64,000 nt of DNA from Mucilaginibacter sp. UR6-1 (GCF_020880975.1 NZ_JAJIWP010000001.1:310001-374000); one strand, 5' to 3'; numbered from the stretch's first letter, positions 26,271 through 34,746 are shown. Notes: generated by a model from the sequence alone, not told the origin. Made by a program: numbers and translations.

Positions 26271-26966
26271 ATGGAAGATCAGGAAAAACTCAACCGCATT
26301 ATTGAGGCCCGCATGAAGCTGAAGGCGCGTTTTGAGGAGCAGATGCGCAACACACCATCCGTTGCTGATGACAAGCCCAAAGGCTCAGGTGAACCTAACC
26401 GGCACGGTATGCCCGTCATCCCGATAGGGCAAACGGCAACTTCAAAATGGCCGGTGCTTGACCTGGGCTATCAGCCCAATGTTCCTTTAGACAGGTGGCG
26501 CTTAACCATTGATGGTGAGGTGGAAAATCCGGTTCGTCTTACCTGGAAACAGTTTATGGATCTGCCGCAAACCAAAGATACCTCTGATTTTCATTGTGTA
26601 ACCACCTGGTCAAAACTCAATATGCACTGGAAGGGTGTTAGCCTGCTTGACCTGGCGGCATTGGTTCATCCAAAGGAAACGGCTACCCACATTATGTGTT
26701 ATGGTTATGATACGTATACTACCAATGTATCACTACAGGAAGCCTTGAAGCCCGATGTACTGCTGGTACATACCTACGAAGGCCAGCCGCTGCCGCATGA
26801 ACATGGCGGCCCGGTGCGAATGATCACCCCGCAGTTATACGCGTGGAAAGGCGCGAAATGGATAAAACGAATTGAATTTTTATCAGCCGATAAACTTGGT
26901 TTTTGGGAGGACAGGGGTTACTCTAACACCGCTTACCCGTGGCGGAATGATCGTTATAGCGAATAG
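26271..26966 (+). CDS. Molybdopterin-dependent sulfite-oxidase-like protein
   Basis: Member of the oxidoreductase molybdopterin-binding family (SUOX/MsrP fold), 231 aa. The key molybdenum-ligand cysteine is present in 'SDFHCVTTWSKLNMHW' (Cys109). Other marks are 'RLTIDGEVENPVRLTWKQFMDLP' and 'HGGPVRMITPQLYAWKGAKWIKRIEF'. There is no Tat or Sec leader, so it is predicted to be cytoplasmic, unlike MsrP (YedY). The first 45 residues are charged and helical. No haem or dimerisation domain is attached. The physiological substrate is unknown. Confidence 0.85.
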   Translation: MEDQEKLNRIIEARMKLKARFEEQMRNTPSVADDKPKGSGEPNRHGMPVIPIGQTATSKWPVLDLGYQPNVPLDRWRLTIDGEVENPVRLTWKQFMDLPQTKDTSDFHCVTTWSKLNMHWKGVSLLDLAALVHPKETATHIMCYGYDTYTTNVSLQEALKPDVLLVHTYEGQPLPHEHGGPVRMITPQLYAWKGAKWIKRIEFLSADKLGFWEDRGYSNTAYPWRNDRYSE

Positions 26967-27014
26967 TAAAACACACAGCCGTTTTACCTGTTGAGCTTAT
27001 AAAATAAGATAATC

Positions 27015-27341
27015 ATGATCAACCCGGCAACCTTCAACACGTCCGCTCAAGACGGTACTATAAGAAAACTTATAATAGAGCCTGTTTTAAAAAGGGACAA
27101 TAATGGCGAACTCGCCGATACCGGCGTTTATAGGTTACTCAAAAATTCTACAGATAACGATAGCTTTTTATTTACCGAGCCGCTTGAAACTACGGAAAGT
27201 AATACAGATATACCGGATACTATTAACCCGGATTACCTCGGCAAAATTACATTTGCAAATGGTAGCTGGGCCTTTGAAGGAGATTTGTTAACCGAGCATG
27301 AGCAGCAGCAGGTGGCCGGGTTTATCATTAAGCATGCTTAG
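27015..27341 (+). CDS. Hypothetical protein, 108 aa
   Basis: I do not recognise a family. The protein is acidic, without a signal peptide or membrane segment, and ends in a helical 'LTEHEQQQVAGFIIKHA'. It starts 48 nt after the molybdopterin oxidoreductase gene and its stop overlaps the convergent yitT-like stop by 4 nt. The open frame and position suggest a real gene, possibly the last of the operon. No function can be offered. Confidence 0.6.
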   Translation: MINPATFNTSAQDGTIRKLIIEPVLKRDNNGELADTGVYRLLKNSTDNDSFLFTEPLETTESNTDIPDTINPDYLGKITFANGSWAFEGDLLTEHEQQQVAGFIIKHA

Positions 27342-28201
27342 TGCCTTGCCCGGCGTTTAAGTACGCCACCGGCAGCCTCTTTAATGGTGCTGGTAAATAC
27401 AAATGCTTTTGGGTCAATATCATGTACCAGGTTACGTAATCGCCTAACTTCAAGACGGGTAACTACGGTGTATACAATATCTACAGGATGGCTCACATCA
27501 AAACTTTCCTTTAAAAAACCGCGTTCGCCTTTGTAAACGGTAATACCTCTGCCAAGCTCCATAACCAGTCGTTTTTTAACCTCTTCACTTTCTGATGAAA
27601 TTATGGTTACGCCGGTATATTCTTCAAGCCCTTCAATCACAAAGCTAATAGTGCGGGATGCCGCGTAATATGTTAGTATAGAGTATAACGCGGTAGGCAG
27701 CGTAACTTCAATGGCCGCTATTAAAAATATAACGATGTTGATGCCTAAGATGATCTCGCTGATGGTGAAGCTGATGCGTTTACCGGTATATAAGGCCAGC
27801 ACCTCAATGCCATCCAGCGCGCAGCCGCCGCGAATGGCCAAACCCACGCCGATACCCATAAATACACCACCAAATATGGATACCAGCAATTTATCTGACG
27901 TTATTTGCGGGTAGGGCAAAAACAGCAAACACAAGCCAAGGCCAATAATGGCGGCCAAAGTTTTTAAAGCAAAACGGTTATTTACCTGGTAAGCCCCCAT
28001 AATAACAAATGGGATGTTGGCCAGCACAATTACGTAAGCTATATTAAGATGATAAAGCTCATGTATAAGCAGGGCTATACCGGTTACGCCGCCATCAAAA
28101 AATTTGTTAGGTATCATAAAACTTTTAAGCGCGAACCCGCAAAAAAGGATCCCTAAAACTGTGTAAGTTGTATCAATTAACCAACGTGGCAGGTGCTTCA
28201 T
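27338..28201 (-). CDS. YitT family membrane protein (DUF161/DUF2179)
   Basis: Inner-membrane protein of 287 aa. Five hydrophobic segments fill residues 8-190 (YitT domain, with 'GGVTGIALLIHELY' and 'IGVGLAIRGGCALDGIEVLALY'). A cytoplasmic DUF2179 domain follows ('LVMELGRGITVYKGERGF', 'VVTRLEVRRLRNLVHDIDPKAFV', about 205-275). This is full length for the family. Its role is unknown, and some members have been proposed as transporters. The 185-bp gap to the divergent histidine kinase holds that gene's promoter. Confidence 0.9.
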   Translation of the reverse strand: MKHLPRWLIDTTYTVLGILFCGFALKSFMIPNKFFDGGVTGIALLIHELYHLNIAYVIVLANIPFVIMGAYQVNNRFALKTLAAIIGLGLCLLFLPYPQITSDKLLVSIFGGVFMGIGVGLAIRGGCALDGIEVLALYTGKRISFTISEIILGINIVIFLIAAIEVTLPTALYSILTYYAASRTISFVIEGLEEYTGVTIISSESEEVKKRLVMELGRGITVYKGERGFLKESFDVSHPVDIVYTVVTRLEVRRLRNLVHDIDPKAFVFTSTIKEAAGGVLKRRARH

Positions 28202-28337
28202 CTGTATAAACGTGTACTTGTAAATCGGTATTTAAATCCCATTGAAATAAGCGTTCAATACCATAACTTCAAATTCAATGCTAATATATTCAAATGTTTC
28301 TATTTATAGGCCGTAATGGTTTAATAAACGGAAATGT

Positions 28338-28345
28338 TATATTTG
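28338..28345 (+). promoter_or_regulatory. -7 box of the histidine-kinase operon
   Basis: TATATTTG matches TAnnTTTG, 41 bp before the ATG. The leader behind it carries an inverted repeat GCCGG...CCGGC (28349-28370) that could fold or bind a regulator. Confidence 0.55.
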
Positions 28346-28386
28346 GTAGCCGGCATTAAAATTAACCGGCCTGCTTTATTTCAATT

Positions 28387-29703
28387 ATGTATTTTTTTGT
28401 ATATATAGGTGCTTTTTTGCTTTTAACACGTTTACGTACCTCTGTAAAATATACGGAGTTATTTGATAAATGGAACCAAACATTAAGGTGGGCGGCCATT
28501 GGTGTTGCCGTATCATTTTTTCTTTTTGAAAAGATTTTTCCGGATGAAATTACGCCATTTTTAGGTCCGTTGATTTTAGGATTTATAGTAGCCTATACCT
28601 TAAAAGAGCCCGATTTTAAACCGCTGAAAAGCTTTATTAACACCCATTTACCTTTGGTGATTGTAGGTTTTTTGGATGCGGTTGTAGATTTGATTACGCC
28701 AAAGTTCTACGCCGAATATGATGACTATTTTCAGATAGGTGTATTGCTTGCCTTCTTATGGATATTCGCGCGCTGGGCAAGTACCAAGAAACAGCAGCAG
28801 GAACTGCGCATGATGTCGGTAAAAAAGGATGAGCTGGAAGCCGTTGTTGCCGAACGTACCGCCGAACTAACCAAACAGCGTAATGAACTGCAGGATTTGG
28901 TGAAGGAACTGAAAGCCACGCAAGCCCAGTTGATCCAGTCCGAAAAAATGGCATCATTGGGTGAGCTTACCGCGGGTATTGCGCATGAGATACAAAACCC
29001 GCTCAACTTCGTTAATAACTTTTCGGAGGTAAGCGCCGAACTGATAGACGAGATGGAGGAGGAGCTTGAAAAAGGTGATAAAGAAGAAGCCCTTGCCATA
29101 GCTGCCGACATTAAACAAAATCTCGAAAAAATACGGCATCACGGTAAGCGTGCCGATGGTATAGTAAAAGGCATGTTGCAGCACAGCCGCCAAAGTAATA
29201 ATGTTAAAGAGGCTACTGATATTAATAAACTGGCCGACGAATATTTGAGGTTGGCCTACCACGGTTTACGGGCTAAGGATAAATCATTCAATGCCGAACT
29301 AATCACCCGTTTTAGCGAAAATCTGCCTTTGGTAGAGGTGTTGCCACAGGATGTTGGCCGGGTACTGCTTAACTTGTTTACCAACGCGTTTTACGCCACG
29401 CAGCAAAAGCAAAAACAAGGCGACCCAAAATATCGCCCGGTGGTTGAGGTAGCTACCATCGCCAAAAAAGGTATGATCGAAGTGTTTGTGCGCGATAATG
29501 GTACAGGCATCCCTGAGCATATAAAGGATAAAATAATGCAGCCGTTTTTTACCACCAAGCCTACCGGCGAGGGTACAGGTTTAGGACTTTCACTAAGCTA
29601 TGATATTATTGTAAAAGGCCACAACGGTAAAATTGATGTACAAACCAAGGAGGGCGAATACACCGAGTTTGTGATATGTATTCCCCTATCTGTTAAAAAT
29701 TAA
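28387..29703 (+). CDS. Membrane sensor histidine kinase
   Basis: 438 aa. About four hydrophobic segments fill residues 1-130, with no recognisable extracellular sensor. A coiled coil (about 135-185) leads to a HisKA-type domain 'GELTAGIAHEIQNPLNF' with phospho-acceptor His200. The HATPase domain has an N-box near 'LLNLFTNAFYA', 'VRDNGTGIP' and 'GTGLGLSLSYDI'. It is typical of Bacteroidota kinases encoded next to small receivers. It is followed 17 nt later by a stand-alone receiver, so phosphotransfer to one or both receivers is likely. The signal is unknown and may be membrane- or electron-transport-linked. Confidence 0.92.
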   Translation: MYFFVYIGAFLLLTRLRTSVKYTELFDKWNQTLRWAAIGVAVSFFLFEKIFPDEITPFLGPLILGFIVAYTLKEPDFKPLKSFINTHLPLVIVGFLDAVVDLITPKFYAEYDDYFQIGVLLAFLWIFARWASTKKQQQELRMMSVKKDELEAVVAERTAELTKQRNELQDLVKELKATQAQLIQSEKMASLGELTAGIAHEIQNPLNFVNNFSEVSAELIDEMEEELEKGDKEEALAIAADIKQNLEKIRHHGKRADGIVKGMLQHSRQSNNVKEATDINKLADEYLRLAYHGLRAKDKSFNAELITRFSENLPLVEVLPQDVGRVLLNLFTNAFYATQQKQKQGDPKYRPVVEVATIAKKGMIEVFVRDNGTGIPEHIKDKIMQPFFTTKPTGEGTGLGLSLSYDIIVKGHNGKIDVQTKEGEYTEFVICIPLSVKN

Positions 29704-29720
29704 CTAATTTTACCACCTCT

Positions 29721-30104
29721 ATGAAAATACTGGTTGTTGATGACGAGGCGGATGTACAGCCGCTTTTTTTGCAGCGTTTTCGTAAAGAGATACGCAACAA
29801 CGAAATTGAATTTGACTTTGCCCTGTCGGGTGAGGATGCCCTGAAATATTTGGAAGATAAACACTCCGAAGTAGTGCTCATCCTGTCGGATATTAATATG
29901 CCCGGCATGAGTGGTATTGAATTGCTGGGCCACATACGTGAAGATTTTGGCGATCCGCCGCCGCCGCCCGTGGTAATGATGGTAACCGCCTATGGCGATG
30001 AAGAGAATTACAAACAAGCGATGGATAAAGGCGCGAATGACTTTTTGACCAAGCCGCTTGATTTTGATCTGCTTAAACAAAAACTAAAAAACCTTACTGC
30101 ATAA
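29721..30104 (+). CDS. Stand-alone response-regulator receiver
   Basis: Single receiver domain of 127 aa. Acidic pocket Asp7/Asp8, phospho-acceptor Asp57 in 'LILSDINMPGMSG', a Thr in 'VMMVTAYG' and Lys in 'FLTKPLDF' are all present. There is a Pro-rich 'DPPPPPVV' loop before beta-4. There is no output domain, so it acts by protein contact or as a phosphate shuttle between the kinase and the cyclase-receiver. Its stop overlaps the next ATG by one base. Confidence 0.93.
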   Translation: MKILVVDDEADVQPLFLQRFRKEIRNNEIEFDFALSGEDALKYLEDKHSEVVLILSDINMPGMSGIELLGHIREDFGDPPPPPVVMMVTAYGDEENYKQAMDKGANDFLTKPLDFDLLKQKLKNLTA

Positions 30105-31147
30105 TGGCCAAAATACTGGTAGTTGATGATGAAGCCGACCTGGAACTGCTGGTAAAACAAAAGTTTCGCCGCAAGATAAGGGAGAATGTATACGAATTTA
30201 TTTTTGCGCAGAATGGGGTTGAGGCGCTTGAAAAGGTTAAAGAACATCCTGACCTTGATATTATACTGAGTGATATAAATATGCCCGTGATGGATGGGTT
30301 AACCCTGCTTACCCACCTGCCCGAGGCTAACCCTACGCTAAAGGCGGTGGTAGTTTCGGCTTATGGTGATATGCAGAATATACGTACCGCCATGAACCGC
30401 GGCGCGTTTGATTTTATATGCAAGCCTGTTGATTTTGATGATCTGGACGTTACCATGCAAAAAACCATTGATCATGTGCGTCAGTTACAAAGTACCATTA
30501 AGGCCATCAAAGAGAATAACATACTTAAAATGTATGTTGATGAAAATGTGCTCAACTTTATGACGCACAAGGAGTTTGAGAGTAGCCTGCTCAAAAATGA
30601 GTTGGTGCAGGCCTCTGTGATGTTTGTTGATGTATGCGGGTTTACCGCCCTTACCGAGCAGGTGCCACCCAATACCGTAGTGAATTTACTTAACAGTTTA
30701 TTTGATAAGATAGTAAAGGAGATAATTGCACAGGGCGGCCATGTGGATAAATTTATGGGCGATGCGGTAATGGCTGTATTTAAAGGAGATTATCATTTAG
30801 ACAGGGCTATTGATACGGCATTAGCCGTGCGTGATCAGATTAAAGCGACAGAAGAAATTGATGCAGGCAGCCGTAAATATAAACCGGGTGTATCAGTAGG
30901 GATTAACTCAGGCGAGGTAGTGTCGGGCAATATCGGCTCAGCATCACTTAAACGTTTGGACTATACCGTAATAGGCGATATAGTTAACGTAGCGCAGCGC
31001 CTGCAATCAACCGCTAAAGAGGGGCAGATACTGATCAATGAAGCTACTTACGAAAAGGCTAAAGAATCATTCAGTTGTGAGAAGATAGGTGAGGTGGTAC
31101 TTAAAAACAAAGCAAAACCTGTTACCATATACGAGGTGCTTGAATAA
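30104..31147 (+). CDS. Receiver fused to a class III nucleotidyl cyclase
   Basis: 347 aa. The receiver spans 1-120 (Asp8/Asp9, phospho-acceptor Asp57, Lys107). A helical linker spans 120-165. The class III adenylate/guanylate cyclase domain spans about 168-347. Catalytic residues appear intact: metal-binding Asp176 ('FVDVCGFT') and Asp220 ('GDAVMAVF'), Lys216 of the base-recognition pair, and Asn295 and Arg299 in 'GDIVNVAQRL'. It should make a cyclic nucleotide when the receiver is phosphorylated. cAMP versus cGMP cannot be called. It is coupled by one-base overlap to the upstream receiver. Crp-fold proteins encoded nearby are conceivable targets. Confidence 0.92.
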   Translation: MAKILVVDDEADLELLVKQKFRRKIRENVYEFIFAQNGVEALEKVKEHPDLDIILSDINMPVMDGLTLLTHLPEANPTLKAVVVSAYGDMQNIRTAMNRGAFDFICKPVDFDDLDVTMQKTIDHVRQLQSTIKAIKENNILKMYVDENVLNFMTHKEFESSLLKNELVQASVMFVDVCGFTALTEQVPPNTVVNLLNSLFDKIVKEIIAQGGHVDKFMGDAVMAVFKGDYHLDRAIDTALAVRDQIKATEEIDAGSRKYKPGVSVGINSGEVVSGNIGSASLKRLDYTVIGDIVNVAQRLQSTAKEGQILINEATYEKAKESFSCEKIGEVVLKNKAKPVTIYEVLE

Positions 31148-31167
31148 CAGCACCCCGTACACGATAA

Positions 31168-31548
31168 TTAAGCGTGTTCGTAATGGCTTTCGCCAAGGCA
31201 GCGTTTTATAGCGCCTATCATCTCGTCAAGATCAAATGGTTTGGGTATAAAAGCATCGCAGCCGTAATCGCCAAAAGCCTCCAGCAAGCGCGGGTATCCT
31301 GAAAGTAAGATAACCGGTAGCGATGCCGTTAACGGGTGGTTTTTGATCTCCCGGCAAAGTTCGCCGCCGTTTACCCCGGCAAGCAGGTGGTCAAGCAGCA
31401 CTATATCAGGCTGATAGATACTGATGCTTTGGGCAATATCATCGGTGTAAAGCAGGGCGGTAACGTTAAACCCTTCAGGGGTAAGCACGTCAGTCATCAA
31501 CTCCAGCATCTCCGGCTGGTCATCAATGATCAAAATATTCGTTATCAT
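31168..31548 (-). CDS. Stand-alone response-regulator receiver
   Basis: Receiver of 126 aa on the opposite strand: Asp9/Asp10, phospho-acceptor Asp53 in 'DIVLLDHLLAGVNG', Ser in 'VILLSGYP' and Lys in 'FIPKPFDLDE'. There is no output domain. It ends 20 nt from the convergent cyclase gene. It lies downstream of the FNR-like gene on the same strand with a 174-bp gap, so it may have its own promoter. Its partner kinase is unknown; the nearby kinase is a candidate. Confidence 0.9.
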   Translation of the reverse strand: MITNILIIDDQPEMLELMTDVLTPEGFNVTALLYTDDIAQSISIYQPDIVLLDHLLAGVNGGELCREIKNHPLTASLPVILLSGYPRLLEAFGDYGCDAFIPKPFDLDEMIGAIKRCLGESHYEHA

Positions 31549-31722
31549 TTCAGTTTATATGATCGGTACTGTAATAACGTGCAATTATCAATATTTGTTT
31601 CTTACCAAACAGGGTATGCAGCAAATATAATCCTGAATTTATTTGGGCTTAACATGCTTTGTTGATAAGGCAACAGGGGGGTGCACAATCAAAGCTTAAG
31701 GAAGAGTAATTTTGAGTGAATT

Positions 31723-32430
31723 CTATACAGGTACCTGTGTAGCCGCTTCCTGTGTTAGTGAAAGCAATCCATCGTAATTAGCTATGGCTATGCTTTTGCC
31801 TGATAAAGTGATAAGCTGTTCGGCCACCAATTCGTTAATTACCCTGAACACCGTTTCGTATGTGGCTCCGGCGTAAGAGGCAAGATCTTGCCGGCTCAGG
31901 TCAATACTAATATATCCTTCAGATGAGGTTCCGAATTGTTTATTGAGCAGTATCAATGCTTCGGCCACGCGGCCCTTTACCGGCATGTGGGCCAGGTTGC
32001 GCATCTTTTTTTCGGACTCGCGTAATTCATCAGCAAAAAACATTAGCAAGCGATAGGCAAACTCCGGGTTTACTTTTAAACTGGCTTCAAAAAAATCCAT
32101 GTCAATATAGCATACCACACCCGCCTCAAGTGCCGAAGCCGATACTGGGTATATTGCATCACCGCCAATGCCACGATGCCCCAATATGGCACCATCCCTG
32201 GCAAACCGTATAATCAGTTCTTTCTCAGCATCCCATTTTTTGTAAACTTTAACCGTGCCCGAATAAACAAAATAAACACCCGTTACCGGGTCGCCTTCTT
32301 TAAATATTTTTTCGCCTTTTTTTACTTTAAAGCTTTTTTTATGTGCTGAAATAGCGGCATGCCATTCTTTAATAGCGTGTTTGCACAAAAAACAATCGCA
32401 GTTATCGCTAATTAAGTTCTTTTTAACCAT
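31723..32430 (-). CDS. Crp/Fnr regulator with FNR-like cysteine set
   Basis: 235 aa: cyclic-nucleotide-binding fold (about 30-145, 'FKEGDPVTGVYFVYSGTVKVY'), dimer helix, and winged helix ('SRQDLASYAGATYETVFRVINEL', about 180-202) with the FNR/CRP-type Glu-x-x-x-Arg recognition residues. It has exactly four cysteines: Cys11, Cys13 and Cys16 in 'NCDCFLC', and Cys107 in 'GVVCYID'. This is the arrangement of the 4Fe-4S ligands of FNR (three N-terminal, one central, with about the same spacing to the central one). An oxygen- or NO-sensing cluster is a plausible inference, although the N-terminal spacing is tighter than in E. coli FNR. Confidence 0.88.
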   Translation of the reverse strand: MVKKNLISDNCDCFLCKHAIKEWHAAISAHKKSFKVKKGEKIFKEGDPVTGVYFVYSGTVKVYKKWDAEKELIIRFARDGAILGHRGIGGDAIYPVSASALEAGVVCYIDMDFFEASLKVNPEFAYRLLMFFADELRESEKKMRNLAHMPVKGRVAEALILLNKQFGTSSEGYISIDLSRQDLASYAGATYETVFRVINELVAEQLITLSGKSIAIANYDGLLSLTQEAATQVPV

Positions 32431-32704
32431 TGTAGTGGGGGTATCTCAACTCCAAAATTGCTTAATTTTAAATAAATATCAGCAATTTGTTTAAATATTT
32501 AATTAGTAGTAAGTGTTTGTTTTGAAATTAATAAAATATGATTGCTGTAAGTGGTTTAAAATGAAGTTAATCGATATGTTGATTTAAAATTTTAATAAAT
32601 AATGCTTTTTGGCCTTGTCTTAAATTTATGTTTAAAACAGGAACTTAATGTATTTATTACACTATAATAACGCTGCAACATTAGTATTTTATTAATATTT
32701 GCAT
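32431..32704. other. AT-rich divergent intergenic region
   Basis: Very A+T-rich spacer between the divergent FNR-like and HAD genes. TAATATTTG at 32693-32701 resembles a -7 box but lies only a few bases from the HAD start and has one extra spacer base. I see no repeats or ORFs. Confidence 0.4.
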
Positions 32705-33322
32705 ATGATTAATGATGTATTGCACCAGCAAAAGCTTGATAAATTAACTGAAATATCTAAAGGCTATAAGGCTTTTTTGTACGATTGTGATGGCACCCTT
32801 GCCGATAATATGCCTGCACATAAAGCCGCCTATATAAAAGTTGCCGCTAATGGCGGGTTGGTTTTTGACGGTGCTATTGTAGACGAACTGGCCGGCTGGC
32901 CGGTAAAAAATGTAGTTGAAGAAATAAACAAACGTTACAACAGCACCTTTGATCCGGTTATTTTTGCCGAGCAGCGTTACCAGGTATTTTACGATGAATA
33001 TATTGAAAGCACGCAACCTATATCATTTGTAGTTGAGCACTTAAAGGCTCATGTGGGTAAGGTGCTTATAGCGGTTGTATCGGGCAGCGGGCGTAGGGCT
33101 GTTGAACGTACATTGGGTATTTTAGGTATATTGAATTTGGTTGAGGTGCTGGTTTGCGCCGGTGAAACCGAGCATGGCAAACCGTATCCTGATCCGTTTT
33201 TGGCAGCGGCCGAAAAGCTTGGCGTAGCGCCAGCGGATTGCCTGGTTTTTGAAGATGGCGAGGCCGGTACCAAAGCCGCCGAGGCCGCCGGAATGCAATG
33301 GGTACGTATTGATAAAATATAA
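32705..33322 (+). CDS. HAD-family sugar-phosphate phosphatase-like hydrolase
   Basis: Beta-phosphoglucomutase-like HAD hydrolase of 205 aa. The motifs are 'FLYDCDGTLADN' (nucleophile Asp27, acid/base Asp29), a Ser in 'VVSGSGR', Lys in 'HGKPYPDPFL' and Asp pair in 'VFEDGEAG'. I place the start at the ATG at 32705; a TTG at 32699 would add two residues. The cap domain lies between motifs 1 and 2 ('PAHKAAYIKVAANGGLVFDG'). The substrate is unknown; family members act on sugar phosphates. It stands alone between a divergent and a convergent gene. Confidence 0.85.
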   Translation: MINDVLHQQKLDKLTEISKGYKAFLYDCDGTLADNMPAHKAAYIKVAANGGLVFDGAIVDELAGWPVKNVVEEINKRYNSTFDPVIFAEQRYQVFYDEYIESTQPISFVVEHLKAHVGKVLIAVVSGSGRRAVERTLGILGILNLVEVLVCAGETEHGKPYPDPFLAAAEKLGVAPADCLVFEDGEAGTKAAEAAGMQWVRIDKI

Positions 33323-33340
33323 GTAGTATACAGCCGGGGT

Positions 33341-34026
33341 TTATTGCTGGTGGGATGCTTTTACTTTGTTAAAGTATTCTATCAGCTTATCAATATTATT
33401 AAGGTTGAACTTATTTTGCTGGATGAGGCCAACCACTTCGGGTTCATCGCCCATAATATCGCTCATAATATCATTAAAGTTGATAGGGGTGAGCAACATC
33501 ATTTCGGCAGTGTTGGCACCAAAGTAATAAGCTGTTTTTTGCTTACCGCCGTTGCCGCCGCCGCCAAGTGATATACCCACGCCGCCGCCAACGCCGCCAT
33601 AGCCGCCGCTACCCAAACCAAAACCGCCCGAAAGGCCCGGCCGTATACCAAAGCCGCCCGATTTGCCTGCGCCCTTACCGGTATAAAGTTTATTTCCTCA
33701 TTAAGTACTACCTGCACAAAGTCAAGTTCCTTACCTGCCCACATAGTATTGCCGGGGGCATGGGCAACCACAAAGCTATCGCGCCCAATGGTAAATGAGC
33801 GTAATTCGCCCGCGCTTAGTTTAATGGGGTTCATCTTGTCATCAAGCTTGTATTCAATAAATGCTTCCTCTTTTACCGGGCCTTTGCCTTTTGGGTTAGG
33901 GTTAATAAAGCCGGTTTGCCTGATGCCTTTTGCATCGGTAAAACTGCCCGCCTGCCATTTTTGCGCCGAGGCGGTAAGTGTTGTTATAGTAAGTAATAGA
34001 ATAGCTAAGCAGCAGTTTTTCATCAT
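33341..34026 (-). pseudogene. Frameshifted Gly-rich exported protein
   Basis: One gene appears split into two frames. The N-terminal part (from 34026; signal peptide 'LAILLLTITTLTASAQ') aligns with the intact paralogue next door. At 33693-33695 an AAA run shifts the reading. Restoring one A gives 'LNEENKLYTGKG' and continues in the other frame through a long Gly-rich segment into a C-terminus matching the paralogue ('YYFGANTAEMMLLTPINF' versus 'YYYGQDENSLATITMQNF'). Read without the shift, the first frame turns into unnatural Ala/Val-rich sequence. It may be a true mutation or a homopolymer sequencing error. No canonical slippery site is present. Family and function are unknown. Confidence 0.75.
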
Positions 34027-34032
34027 CAGGAA

Positions 34033-34644
34033 TTAATCTATCAGCGATGGCTCAACACCGGTGTTGTAAAATATCACCAGTTCGTCCATATCGCCATAAC
34101 GGAATGTTTTGTCTTTTATTTTGGCAGTAACCTTAGGTTTGTCGGCCATAATGGTGCTGGTAATATCTACAAAGTTTTGCATGGTAATGGTAGCCAGCGA
34201 GTTTTCGTCCTGGCCGTAATAATAGCCGTTGTAGCTTTTTAGGGCACCTGCATGTCCGCCAATTTCAGCACCGGTTTCACCGCCCAGCAGCCCGCCTATC
34301 ATGGAGCCTTTACTGAACTTTTTTACCAGCGGCCGCGATACGTATATTTTAGTAGGGCCATTAGTTAGTACCTGTACAATAACAGGCTGCCCGAAAACAG
34401 GCGCACGCGATACCCTGAAACTATCTTTATCAACCATAAAGCCGTTTATTTCGGCGGCGGTAAGTTTTATTTCTTTATCCTTTTTGGTGGGTTTATATAA
34501 AATGTGCTGCTCGTCCCTTTTTATAAGGCCGGTATTTTTGTTGCCGCTCACATCATAATAGCTGCCTTTTTTCCACTGGGCGCTGGCGTTTAAGGCCATT
34601 ACGGCAAAAAATAATAGTAAAGTTATCCTGTTAAATAATTGCAT
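34033..34644 (-). CDS. Exported hypothetical protein, Gly-rich centre
   Basis: 203-aa intact paralogue of the frameshifted gene that follows 6 nt downstream. It has a Sec signal ('LLLFFAVMALNASAQ'), an N-terminal beta domain ('KKGSYYDVSGNKNTGLIK', 'RVSRAPVFGQPVIVQVLTNG'), a Gly-rich helix-breaking stretch ('GSMIGGLLGGETGAEIGGHAG', about 113-133, like a membrane-embedding glycine motif), and a C-terminal helical part. No lipobox is seen. Tandem duplication is evident. I do not recognise a characterised family; a periplasmic or outer-membrane location is inferred. Confidence 0.75.
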   Translation of the reverse strand: MQLFNRITLLLFFAVMALNASAQWKKGSYYDVSGNKNTGLIKRDEQHILYKPTKKDKEIKLTAAEINGFMVDKDSFRVSRAPVFGQPVIVQVLTNGPTKIYVSRPLVKKFSKGSMIGGLLGGETGAEIGGHAGALKSYNGYYYGQDENSLATITMQNFVDITSTIMADKPKVTAKIKDKTFRYGDMDELVIFYNTGVEPSLID

Positions 34645-34746
34645 AAGTTAAGGTGTTTTGCTGTGATTGACTTAGCGTTTGCATAATGGTTTAACCGGAT
34701 GTTGTAAGCTATGCAAAATCAATAATAATGTTTTGCGCATAAGGCT

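Noticed and set aside
33690..33700. Programmed -1 frameshifting in the Gly-rich gene
   Set aside because: No canonical X-XXY-YYZ heptamer or clear downstream pseudoknot is visible; a missing A in a homopolymer is simpler.
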